Origin: Halapricum salinum
Lineage (GTDB): Archaea; Halobacteriota; Halobacteria; Halobacteriales; Haloarculaceae
DNA length: 64,000 nt
NCBI RefSeq assembly: GCF_004799665.1
Contig: NZ_CP031310.1
Coordinates: 2,844,887 to 2,908,886, forward strand
Reading direction: 5' to 3'
Position numbers and translations under genes: made by a program. Position 1 is the first letter of the stretch, and every line of letters starts with the position of its first letter. This document shows, in pieces, positions 37,409 to 45,396 of the stretch. The notes beneath the pieces were generated by a model. The model saw only the letters and a program-made list of their open reading frames with translations, ran no database searches and had not been told where the DNA came from.

Positions 37409-38859
37409 GACCCGTTGGAACTGTCGCCCTCGACGCCCATCGCCTCGAACAGTTTCGTCTTGACGGCTTCCTCGGTGAGCGACAACAGCAGTTCGCGATT
37501 GTCCTCACTGCTCTCGATGCCCGTAAAGATGCCAAGCGGAATCTCGACGCTGGCGTCGGTCGAGTGGCCCGCGGCCTCGCCGATATCGGAGAACGCGTCG
37601 CTGAGGACGTTCCCGATGTTCATCCGGATATCCTTCGAGCGCGCGGCGAGATAGATCGTCTCGTCGACGATGCCGAAGACTGCAGTCGTGGTGATTCCCT
37701 CCAGATTGAGGAGTTGCTGGGCGGCCTGGGCCAGCGCCTCCCGATCGCGGATGAAGCCGGCGTTCGAGACGAGGTGGCTCCCCCGGACGTCTCGGTTGCG
37801 GATCGCCTCGGCGAGAACGTCGAGGGTCTCCGGGCTCATCGACGGCGACTCGACCTGTTCGAGCGTGTCGTGATCCGCGAACGGATAGAGATAGGCGGCC
37901 GCAGTCAGATCCGCCGGCGTCGTGTCGCGTTTGAAGTCCAGCGTCTCGGCTCGAATACCGTACAGCAAGGCTGTCGCGACTTCTTGACTCAGGTTGAGGT
38001 CGAACTCCTGAACGTATTTGGTGAGGATGGTCGAGGTCGCGGAGACGTTGGGCCGGACGTCCGAGAAACTGGCGTCGATCTCGGTTTCGGGTTCGTGATG
38101 GTCGATGAGGATGTCGACGCTTTCGAGTGGTGTGGCCTCCGGGTCGCCGCTCTTTGAGTAGTCGACGATGGCGATCGTGTCGTACTCGTCGAGATTGGTC
38201 TCGTCGCGGGCGAGGAGATCGATCCCCAGGAGATTGACGAACGCGCGGTTCTCGTGGTGGCCGATCTCTCCCTCGTAGATGATATCGGCGTCGATTCCGC
38301 GGTGGTCGGCGATCGCCTGCAATGCGGCCGCACTGGCGATCGAGTCCGGGTCCGGGCCCCGGTGAATGAGAATCGCGAGTTGATCGCCGGTCGCGTCGAT
38401 GACCTCGGAGAGTTGTTTCGCGCGGTGTTCGAGTTCGCCGGTTTCGAGCGATCGGAGTGCAGAGTCGGCGATGACGGCCGAGGGATTGATGACGACGTCG
38501 GCTCCGCGCTCGGCGAGTTCGTCCGCGGAGACGGGGTCGGACGCGCGGGCGACGATGAAGTGGTCGGTCTCTGCTTCTCGAAGCGTTTCGACGGCCGTTT
38601 TGTTGGCCTCGACTTCAGATGAGAGGATGAGGACGGCGTCGCGGCCGGCGACGTCCTCTGCGATCGAGGGGTCCTGAATGTCCGCGACGCGTGCGTTGAG
38701 ATCCTGATCGCGGAGCGCTTCGACCCGTCCCTCGTCCTTGTCGAGGATGAGGACGTCTTTGCCCTCCTCGACCAGTTCTTCGGCGACGGCGTGGCCGACG
38801 CTTCCACAACCGAGGATGGCGTAGGAAGACATCGAGGCCATCGTAACGACGCTGCTCAT
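37405..38859 (-). CDS. TrkA-N plus DHH-DHHA1 phosphoesterase
   Basis: A 484-residue fusion. Residues about 10-150 form a TrkA-N Rossmann domain (SYAILGCGSVGHAVAEELVEEG, VLILDKDEGRVEAL) that can bind NAD or a nucleotide. Residues about 155-470 form a DHH phosphoesterase (HRGPDPDSIASAAAL, TIAIVDYSK, LIDHHEPETEI) with DHHA1 (GEAAGHSTDASVEIPLG). In this family the Rossmann domain may sense a ligand that regulates hydrolysis of oligonucleotides or cyclic dinucleotides. The DHHA1 loop reads AAGHSTDASVEIPLG, less canonical than the GGHREMAGG of the paralogue at 12578. Start ATG 38859. Confidence 0.92.
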   Translation of the reverse strand: MSSVVTMASMSSYAILGCGSVGHAVAEELVEEGKDVLILDKDEGRVEALRDQDLNARVADIQDPSIAEDVAGRDAVLILSSEVEANKTAVETLREAETDHFIVARASDPVSADELAERGADVVINPSAVIADSALRSLETGELEHRAKQLSEVIDATGDQLAILIHRGPDPDSIASAAALQAIADHRGIDADIIYEGEIGHHENRAFVNLLGIDLLARDETNLDEYDTIAIVDYSKSGDPEATPLESVDILIDHHEPETEIDASFSDVRPNVSATSTILTKYVQEFDLNLSQEVATALLYGIRAETLDFKRDTTPADLTAAAYLYPFADHDTLEQVESPSMSPETLDVLAEAIRNRDVRGSHLVSNAGFIRDREALAQAAQQLLNLEGITTTAVFGIVDETIYLAARSKDIRMNIGNVLSDAFSDIGEAAGHSTDASVEIPLGIFTGIESSEDNRELLLSLTEEAVKTKLFEAMGVEGDSSNGS

Positions 38860-38990
38860 AGCGTCTTGGTGGTCGTGTCGGAAGGCCTTATAACACCGAC
38901 TTTCCTCTCAGTCTTTGAAATGAGAGGGCGTGCCGTCCCGCGGTCGAAAGGAAACCTATTTTACCGGCCTGCCATTACGAGCAGGTGCAA

Positions 38991-39064
38991 GGGCCGGTAG
39001 CTCAGTCTGGCAGAGCGTCTGACTCTTAATCAGACGGTCACGTGTTCAAATCGCGTCCGGCCCG
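38991..39064 (+). tRNA. tRNA-Lys (CTT)
   Basis: The acceptor stem GGGCCGG pairs with CCGGCCC; discriminator G at 39064. The anticodon stem TCTGA/TCAGA holds loop CTCTTAA with anticodon CTT. The T arm is ACGTG-TTCAAAT-CGCGT. CCA is not encoded. A 30-base piece of its 3' end is repeated 136 bases downstream. Confidence 0.95.
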
Positions 39065-39207
39065 CTCACTCTATCGCTCGCAAAACCGCGAGCAATTGCT
39101 GTGCGGACCCGGCGGGATTTGAACGCAGGGAGTGGGAGGTGAGCGACGTCGAAGGCGGAGCGAACGGGAACGACCGTGTGTTCAAATCGCGTCCGGCCCG
39201 CTCACTC
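39042..39207 (+). repeat. tRNA-Lys 3'-end direct repeat flanking a 106-bp block
   Basis: The 30 bases 39042-39071 (T arm to 3' end of tRNA-Lys plus 7 flanking bases) recur exactly at 39178-39207. The block between them (39072-39177) contains a reversed piece resembling the T arm and 3' end of another tRNA (39103-39125, GCGGGATTTGAACGC) and GC-rich arms. Nothing in it looks like a gene. The pattern is that of attachment-site duplication at a tRNA with only a short remnant left. The bases 39208-39312 hold one more T-arm-like AGGATTTGAACG and no gene. Confidence 0.75.
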
Positions 39208-39312
39208 ACTCTTCGTTGTACGTCACGAGAAGCACACTGACATCGCTGCGGCCCCGCATCGTTTGACCGACCAGTCCGGGGTCGACAAGAGGATTTGAAC
39301 GTTACTGGCCAG

Positions 39313-40749
39313 TCATAACAGCCCCGCATCACGTCCGATAGCCCGCACGGTCGATCGAAGCTCTTTGCTGGTGAACAAGAGCGAGACGGTGTAGGTCAGG
39401 CCACCGACACAGAGGATCGCGATGACATTTCCCCACCACGCTAGCGGTAGCATCGACCTGGCCGTCCACACGACAGCGGCCATCAGCGCACCGCTGACGA
39501 ACTGTTCGATCAGCGGCCGTGGGAGGAGTTCGATCCCTGGAACGAGAGTGCCCACCACATAGGCTCGGAAGAGATACCCAAGAGCTTCGCTGACGACCGT
39601 CGCGGCGACGACACCGATCGGCCCGATCAGGAAGTACAGACCGACGCCCAACAACAGGTTCACGGAGAAGACGACGACAGAGGTTCTGAGATTGAGTTCT
39701 GGTCGGTCCACCCCGTTTATCACCGAGACGAGGATCGATTTCTGTGACCGAAACAGGTGAAACAGCGCTAGTCCGGCGACGAAGGCCCCAGCATCCGCGT
39801 ATTCGCTCCCGAAGAACGTGACCACGACTGGTCGGCCCATCACCAACCCACCGAAAAACAGGGGGACAGCGATCACGCTGGCGTACGCGAGATTGTTCCG
39901 GACTTCCCGTTCGATCTCCTCGCCCTTGCTCTGGAGATTACTGATTCGCCCCATGAGACCACTGCTCGACACGCCCGCAACGAACATCGCCGGCATGGTA
40001 ATCTTCATACTCACTTCGTAATTACCGACGACACTGGTACTGGCCAGCGCACCGAGGAGTAGCACGTCCATTCGATTCTGTGCGGTGCCGACGATACCGT
40101 TCGGGATACTCGACCGGGCGAAAATCCCGATTTGGCGGAGTGAGTCCAGGGACGGGACCCGCGGTCGGGCCCCGATCAGGTAGAGCGCAACCGGTGCGAC
40201 CACGAGGTTCGCGATGACCATCCCACCGACCATCCCCGCGACCCCGTAGCCGCCGAGCACAAACGCCGCCTGTGCGAGGACGCGGATGACGTCCCTGGCT
40301 GCCATCAGCCAGTTGCTCACGCCAAAATATGCAGTCGATTTGAGCACTTCCAATGTCGTGAGATACACGACAACGCCCGAGAACAGCACCGAAACTAGAA
40401 TCCAGCCGTCGGATTGCTCGGTAAGCCTCGCGATCGGGTCGGCGAACACGAACGCCGTTATCGTGACCACGACGATCGAGATGAAGATCCCGATCAGCGT
40501 CGAGCTGACTGCCTCTCCCGACGGAAAGTCGACTTCAGTCAAGCGCTTTCGACACGCATTTGCCCACCCTGTGACAGGATTGTCGAGAAACGAGACGATC
40601 GCCATCAACAGATAGAACGCACCGTATCCCGACGGTCCCAGCAGGCGTGCGAGAAGTATCGCACCGAGGAACGCGACCAGCATCGTCACGACCCGTCCAA
40701 CTACACCGATCCCGACCTGGACGCCGAAGTCCGTGTCTCCGATGCTCAT
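39313..40749 (-). CDS. Lipid-linked oligosaccharide flippase (MATE/Wzx type)
   Basis: A 478-residue polysaccharide biosynthesis flippase with about 14 hydrophobic helices, beginning TDFGVQVGIGVVGRVVTMLVAFLGAILLARLLGPSGYG. Charged and Asp/Arg-bearing loops (ARDVIRVLAQAAFVLGGYGVAG, SSIPNGIVGTAQNRMDVLLLGAL) match RfbX/Wzx-like families. It would move a polyprenyl-linked glycan across the membrane. Its ATG begins 3 bases after the stop of the 42-residue sulfatase-like remnant, and the unit is codirectional with the sulfatase-like and GT4 genes upstream. Confidence 0.92.
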   Translation of the reverse strand: MSIGDTDFGVQVGIGVVGRVVTMLVAFLGAILLARLLGPSGYGAFYLLMAIVSFLDNPVTGWANACRKRLTEVDFPSGEAVSSTLIGIFISIVVVTITAFVFADPIARLTEQSDGWILVSVLFSGVVVYLTTLEVLKSTAYFGVSNWLMAARDVIRVLAQAAFVLGGYGVAGMVGGMVIANLVVAPVALYLIGARPRVPSLDSLRQIGIFARSSIPNGIVGTAQNRMDVLLLGALASTSVVGNYEVSMKITMPAMFVAGVSSSGLMGRISNLQSKGEEIEREVRNNLAYASVIAVPLFFGGLVMGRPVVVTFFGSEYADAGAFVAGLALFHLFRSQKSILVSVINGVDRPELNLRTSVVVFSVNLLLGVGLYFLIGPIGVVAATVVSEALGYLFRAYVVGTLVPGIELLPRPLIEQFVSGALMAAVVWTARSMLPLAWWGNVIAILCVGGLTYTVSLLFTSKELRSTVRAIGRDAGLL

Positions 40750-40752
40750 CTG

Positions 40753-40881
40753 TCAGATCTTGGAATTGGGGTTGTCGTACCCGTCGGTGCCCGCCAACGA
40801 GTGGCAGTCGTCGAAGAGCGTGTGTACGTCGAAACAGTCTTTCCTGACGGTGTCCAGAACGACCAGGGCAACGTTCGCCAT
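40753..40881 (-). pseudogene. Truncated sulfatase-like gene, 42 codons
   Basis: The frame MANVALVVLDTVRKDCFDVH is the start of a haloarchaeal sulfatase (alkaline phosphatase superfamily), including the metal-binding Asp in VVLDT. It ends after 42 residues with CHSLAGTDGYDNPNSKI, with no catalytic Cys-x-Pro-x-Arg region. The ATG lies one base after the stop of the larger sulfatase-like gene at 40883, and its stop is 3 bases before the flippase ATG, so translation remains in a coupled chain. It looks like a large in-frame internal deletion. It is probably non-functional, though a small peptide is possible. Confidence 0.65.
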
Positions 40882-40882
40882 T

Positions 40883-41848
40883 TCAGACTCTGTACCCGAG
40901 ATCGCGGAGCCGATTGTCGATCTCGCCTTCGTCGCTCTCGTGACGACTGATCTCACCGTCGACGATCCGTCGTCGGGAACCGACTTCTGTCACCGCCCAC
41001 GGGACCTCCGTGAGTCGGGGGTGTCGAACGCCGTCGGGATGGGCGTACCCGCGCAGCGGGAACGGCCAGAGCCGCTCGCCGAACAGTTCCCCGTGGTCAG
41101 CACTGAACACTGTTCGGCCCCCGAGGTCCTCGGCGAGGTCCTGGGCGTAGTGGAACGCATACTGGAGGTTGTCTTTGTAGCCTTCCCACACTTCCTCGCG
41201 TGTCACGTTTCCCGCCTTGAGGTCGTCACCCGGGTGGAGCCCGTCGTCTGTGTCGGCTCGCGGTGTCCCGTCGGCGTTACCAACCACTGGTGCGTGCGGC
41301 TGGAAGTAGTGGACGATGATCCGCTTGTTCGGGTATCTCTCGTGGACCGACCGAGCTGCGTCAGAGAGCGTGTCCGGATGGATGGTGACACCTCCGCTGA
41401 CACCCACACCGTCGATCGCACCACCGGCGTTTTTGATCTCTTTTTCGGAGAGCTCACCGGACTCCACCCACAGGTTCACGATCTTGTGGAAGGAGTCGGG
41501 CGCGATCTTCGAGATCCAGGGGTTAGCCGTCACGTAGACCGTGTCGGGATACGCCGCGCCATCGAACGTCTTCTCCATCCACTCCGGGCTGGAACAGCCG
41601 ATAGAGTGGACACGCCGGTACTCGTCGAACTGCTCGGTATCGATACACTCCTCGAAGAGATCCGCTCGGCAGGCGTCCAGAAGGAACAGATTGTCCCAGT
41701 CTTCGTCCATGAAATCGATGCCCGAATTACCGTGTATCTTCCCCAGTATCGGGCCCGCGATGCGGGAAGAGAACCGCAACCGCCACCAGTACGGATCGTC
41801 TCCATTGGCGGCGATCTCGGAGGCCGCGTACCGTATCTTATCCAGCAT
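40883..41848 (-). CDS. Sulfatase-like (alkaline phosphatase superfamily) protein A
   Basis: A 321-residue protein. Metal-site residues of the superfamily are visible: DNLFLLDACRADLFEE (Asp ligand), IVHYFQPHAPVVG (His), and VFSADHGELFGERLWPF (Asp-His). The sulfatase Cys-x-Pro-x-Arg formylglycine motif is absent; the corresponding place may be SIGCSSPEW, so the enzyme is more likely a phosphodiesterase/phosphomutase or a phosphoglycerol-type transferase than a true sulfatase. A conserved TVYVTANPW block also matches protein B at 43090. The position between GT4 and flippase genes suggests modification of glycans or their lipid carriers. Confidence 0.85.
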   Translation of the reverse strand: MLDKIRYAASEIAANGDDPYWWRLRFSSRIAGPILGKIHGNSGIDFMDEDWDNLFLLDACRADLFEECIDTEQFDEYRRVHSIGCSSPEWMEKTFDGAAYPDTVYVTANPWISKIAPDSFHKIVNLWVESGELSEKEIKNAGGAIDGVGVSGGVTIHPDTLSDAARSVHERYPNKRIIVHYFQPHAPVVGNADGTPRADTDDGLHPGDDLKAGNVTREEVWEGYKDNLQYAFHYAQDLAEDLGGRTVFSADHGELFGERLWPFPLRGYAHPDGVRHPRLTEVPWAVTEVGSRRRIVDGEISRHESDEGEIDNRLRDLGYRV

Positions 41849-41913
41849 TCTTGTGGGACACGAGGTCACGCTGGTTGAAATCAGTCGTGGTTTGTCGGCC
41901 ACCGAGATATCGC

Positions 41914-42978
41914 TCACAGGAGGCGTTGGTAAACCGCTGCGTGGGTCGCGGCGATGTCGTCCATCCCGTGGGCAGCCCGGTAGTCCCGCATCGATTCGAG
42001 TACCGGCTGTGGGTCTTCGAGCACCGTTCGCACTCGCTCCGCACCACTGTCGGGGTCGTCGATCGGGAACACCGCCGGGAAGCCGTACTCGGCTGTGAGT
42101 TCCCGGAAGCGCTCCACATCGGTTCCGAGAACCGGGACCTCGTAGGCGAGACACCAGTTCAGTATCCCGCTCTGTGTCACTGATTCATACGGGAGCACTG
42201 CGAGGTCCATCGCGTTGAACAGCGCGTGAAATTCGTCGTCGTCCAATACCCCTGTGACGACGACACCCTCGCCACATCTGGACTGGATCTCGGCCATGTA
42301 CTCCTCGTATTCGCCTTCGTGCGTACCGCCGCCGACGACGAACGTCGCTTCCGGGACTCGTTCGGCGATATCGAGGAACGTGTGATACCCTTTCTGCGGC
42401 CGCACGAACCCCGGTTCGGCGACGATGTCGGTGTCCGGATCGAGCCCGAGCCGATTGCAGGCTTGTTCACGTGACATCGGATGGATGTCGGTCGGAACGC
42501 CGTGGGCGATCACCTCGACGGACGACAGCGACGTGGTCGCCTCGAACGTCTGCCGCGTGTCCTCGGAGAGGAAGATCGCGTAGTCGGCCACGCGTGCCAG
42601 CATCCAGTTGTTGAGGCGGAGATACGTCCACTTCAAACCCACCAACGGCGGCTCGACGGTCTCTTCGCCCCATGCACTGTGGAAGGTGATGACGATCGGG
42701 CGTCTACGGAGCGTCGAGAGGATCCACAGGATCGGAAAGACGAACCAACTCGCGATACTTTTCGGCCCGTAGATATCGTACTCGTGTTGAACGTGAATGA
42801 CGTCGCTGTCCGTCGTCCCCGCCTTCACAGATTGTCTGATGTAATGAACCACGTTGCATGACCGCAATCTCAGCGGCGTTCGGTGGTAGTCGATCTCCAG
42901 AGCGTCCTCTAGAGTCTTCGTGTATGTCGCAATGCCACAATCCTGATCCGGGCCAGTCGCGAAGAGCTCTACTTTCAT
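41914..42978 (-). CDS. GT4-type glycosyltransferase, copy 1
   Basis: A 354-residue GT-B fold glycosyltransferase. The N-terminal half has the acceptor-side LFATGPDQDCGIATYTKTL and VIHVQHEYDIYGPKS; the C-terminal half carries the nucleotide-sugar region PGFVRPQKGYHTFLDIAERV, VVGGGTHEGEYEEY and the E-x7-E-like YESVTQSGILNWCLAYEVPVLG. The latter is not canonical in its second Glu. It heads the minus-strand set (GT4, sulfatase-like A, remnant, flippase). It is divergent from sulfatase-like protein B, with 111 bases between. Confidence 0.92.
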   Translation of the reverse strand: MKVELFATGPDQDCGIATYTKTLEDALEIDYHRTPLRLRSCNVVHYIRQSVKAGTTDSDVIHVQHEYDIYGPKSIASWFVFPILWILSTLRRRPIVITFHSAWGEETVEPPLVGLKWTYLRLNNWMLARVADYAIFLSEDTRQTFEATTSLSSVEVIAHGVPTDIHPMSREQACNRLGLDPDTDIVAEPGFVRPQKGYHTFLDIAERVPEATFVVGGGTHEGEYEEYMAEIQSRCGEGVVVTGVLDDDEFHALFNAMDLAVLPYESVTQSGILNWCLAYEVPVLGTDVERFRELTAEYGFPAVFPIDDPDSGAERVRTVLEDPQPVLESMRDYRAAHGMDDIAATHAAVYQRLL

Positions 42979-43057
42979 TGGACGCCGTTTTCGTAGTGAT
43001 GGCCCTGCTGCCGGCAGATAACTCTTTCCATCCCCTTCTCCTCACCCGACCGAAGGG

Positions 43058-43064
43058 AATATAG
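43058..43064 (+). promoter_or_regulatory. TATA box of sulfatase-like gene B
   Basis: GAATATAG ends about 25 bases before the ATG at 43090 and supports that start for the sulfatase-like protein B. Confidence 0.6.
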
Positions 43065-43089
43065 TGGCTACCACGCACACAACGATTTG

Positions 43090-44079
43090 ATGAGCGTCCT
43101 CGACGGATTACGCTACGCATACCGAGAGATACGCGACAACTACGACGACCGTTTTTGGTGGCGTAATCGATTCTTCCATCGTCTCATCGCGCCGTTCCAC
43201 CTCACTGTGTATCCGACACGGAGCGCTGCGATAGACGTTCCAGAAGCGGACTGGGATACGCTGATCGTTCTCGATGCCTGTCGAACCGATCTCTTCGAGG
43301 AACGGGCGGATGTGGGCAGGTTCGACGAGTACCGCACCGTGACGAGTCGTGGCAGTGCTACCCAAGAGTGGGTCCGTCAAAACTTCGCTGGCAGGTCGTT
43401 CGGTGATATGGTCTACGTGACAGCGAACCCGTTCGTCTCGCGGGAAGCGGGGGATGCCTTCCACGAGATCTACGAACCCTGGGTGAGCGAGTTCGACGAG
43501 GAGACGCGGACAGTTCTCCCGGAGAAGACGACCGAAACCGCGATTCGAGCCCACCGTGACCATCCCGACAAGCGAATCGTCGTCCACTACATGCAACCCC
43601 ACCATCCGTTCGTCACGGCCCCCGAGTTACAGTTTCACGGGTGGCAGATCGACGACTTCGAGGGGTGGAAAGAGAAACAGGAAGAGACAGGGCTGAAAGA
43701 CGACGTGAAGAAGGGGCGCCCACATACGCCGTGGGACGCACTGTATATGGGTCTCGTCTCGAAGGAGGCTGTCTGGGACGCGTACGGGGACAATTTGACC
43801 AGAACGCTGGATTCCGTCTCCGAGTTGCTAGACGAAATCGAGGGACGGACGGTCCTGACCAGCGACCACGGAAACATGCTCGGTGAGCGGACGTTTCCCC
43901 TGCCACTGCAGGTGTACGGTCACCCGTCCGGCATCCGCAATTCCGAACTCGTCGACGTACCGTGGGCAGTCGTCGAGACTGGGCAGCGCCGGACCGTCTC
44001 CGACGACGGAACGGTTACGCAATCGGAGCACGATCAGGAGATGGTTCAAGACCGTCTCGAAGACCTCGGCTACGTCTGA
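43090..44079 (+). CDS. Sulfatase-like (alkaline phosphatase superfamily) protein B
   Basis: A 329-residue paralogue of protein A (40883). Shared blocks: DTLIVLDACRTDLFEE, FDEYRTVTSRGSATQEW, DMVYVTANPFVS, IVVHYMQPHHPF, TVLTSDHGNMLGERTFPLPLQVYGHPSGIRN. Asp and His metal ligands are kept, while Cys-x-Pro-x-Arg is missing. A N-terminal hydrophobic-aromatic stretch (FWWRNRFFHRLIAPFHL) may associate with the membrane. It is transcribed away from protein A, with GT4 genes on both sides. The TTG at 43087 is less likely than ATG 43090. Confidence 0.85.
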   Translation: MSVLDGLRYAYREIRDNYDDRFWWRNRFFHRLIAPFHLTVYPTRSAAIDVPEADWDTLIVLDACRTDLFEERADVGRFDEYRTVTSRGSATQEWVRQNFAGRSFGDMVYVTANPFVSREAGDAFHEIYEPWVSEFDEETRTVLPEKTTETAIRAHRDHPDKRIVVHYMQPHHPFVTAPELQFHGWQIDDFEGWKEKQEETGLKDDVKKGRPHTPWDALYMGLVSKEAVWDAYGDNLTRTLDSVSELLDEIEGRTVLTSDHGNMLGERTFPLPLQVYGHPSGIRNSELVDVPWAVVETGQRRTVSDDGTVTQSEHDQEMVQDRLEDLGYV

Positions 44080-44181
44080 TAGTGATTACTGTCGGTCTGT
44101 TCCACATCGACCGTCCGGAGTCGGGTGGTCGTAGTGATAAAGCGCTACAGTACTCACTGTGAATCACCGTCGCGGTGATCG

Positions 44182-45327
44182 CTACGTTCGACTGTCGGCG
44201 TCGGAGAGGTCCACGAACGACCGGTACTCGCTGTCCAGCGTGTTCCGAAGTCGGCGACCAAACGCGTCCACGGAGAATTTGTCCACCCGCTCACGCGGGT
44301 CGCCGTCGATGCCGTCACGCTCGAATCGCTCGATGGCTTCCCGGATCTCGCCTGGAGTCCCGTCGTGAAAGAGCCCGTTTTCGCCCGCAGTCACGAACAC
44401 TGCCGGGAATCCCTCTTCGCGGGTCAGCACGGCCTTCCCGCTGGCGTTTGCCTCGATGGGGACGATCCCGAAGTCCTCGTTGCGACCGTTAAAGACGAGT
44501 GCCCGACAGTTCGACAACAACTCGTACTTGGTCTCCTCGGGCACGAAGCCCCGGTACTCGAGGTTCGGCGCGCGCTCGATGTCGCGCCGGACCGTGTCCG
44601 CAACGTCTCCCGCACCGCCTGCGAGGACGAGTTCGTGATCGGTCCCCCGGAAGGCCGTGACGATCTCGGGAACTCCCTTTTCCTCGTCGAGACGGCCGAG
44701 GTGGAGGTAGTATCCGCGATCCCCGCCAGTTCGGCACGCAGCCAGGTCGACTGGCGGATACACGACTGTCGATTCTCGGTCGTAGTACTTCCGAATTCGA
44801 CGGGCGATGACCGGGCTGTTGGCCAGATAGTGATCGACGCGGGGATCGACAGTCACGTCGCGCAGCCTGAGATATCTGACCAACGGGCGGGCGAGTTGCC
44901 CCGTGAACGAGTCCTTGCGGTCGTGATAGAGGTCGTAGAACCACCGCGGCGGCGAGTGACAGTAATTGATGTGAAGGGTGTCGTCGGGCGTAATTACAGC
45001 CCGGGTCGTCGCGCCCGATGTCACGAGGATATCCGGATCGCCGAACGCCCGCCAGTCGACGTCTTCCCAGAGGGCGTACTCGAAGACACGGCCGACACGA
45101 GACTGGAGGCGTCGAAGCGGCGTCGGAGACAACGACGGTACGACGTCGACAAACTGCACGTCTCCATATGGATTCGGTTCGTCGGGAGACGGGGTGCCGA
45201 TCGTGTACACTGTGTCTTCACCGAGCACGTCGGCGAGATGCGTCACGAGATACTCGGCGCCACCCCAGGCGTTGACGTGCCAGTGGGCGACGGCTACGTC
45301 GAGATCCGCCAGCGCGTCGTCGGTCAT
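44182..45327 (-). CDS. GT4-type glycosyltransferase, copy 2
   Basis: A 381-residue GT-B enzyme. N-terminal VAVAHWHVNAWGGAEYLVTHLADVLG is the classical Gly-Gly-Ala-Glu motif of GT4. C-terminal YYLHLGRLDEEKGVPEIVTAF, LVLAGGAGDVADTV and NGRNEDFGIVPIEANASGKAV form the nucleotide-sugar site with E-x7-E as E-D-F-G-x-x-x-x-E. It likely adds a mannose, glucose or related sugar to a lipid-linked glycan. It is separated by 69 bases from aglG-like, same strand. Confidence 0.94.
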   Translation of the reverse strand: MTDDALADLDVAVAHWHVNAWGGAEYLVTHLADVLGEDTVYTIGTPSPDEPNPYGDVQFVDVVPSLSPTPLRRLQSRVGRVFEYALWEDVDWRAFGDPDILVTSGATTRAVITPDDTLHINYCHSPPRWFYDLYHDRKDSFTGQLARPLVRYLRLRDVTVDPRVDHYLANSPVIARRIRKYYDRESTVVYPPVDLAACRTGGDRGYYLHLGRLDEEKGVPEIVTAFRGTDHELVLAGGAGDVADTVRRDIERAPNLEYRGFVPEETKYELLSNCRALVFNGRNEDFGIVPIEANASGKAVLTREEGFPAVFVTAGENGLFHDGTPGEIREAIERFERDGIDGDPRERVDKFSVDAFGRRLRNTLDSEYRSFVDLSDADSRT

Positions 45328-45396
45328 ACGATATCGTGGGGGACGCCGGTGAAAAAGATAGCGAGCGCACCCCCCGTCGTAGCCACTGCATCAGCG

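Noticed and set aside
39066-39332. 88-residue minus-strand frame after tRNA-Lys
   Set aside because: It is composed of translated tRNA 3'-end pieces and shows no haloarchaeal codon or composition signature.
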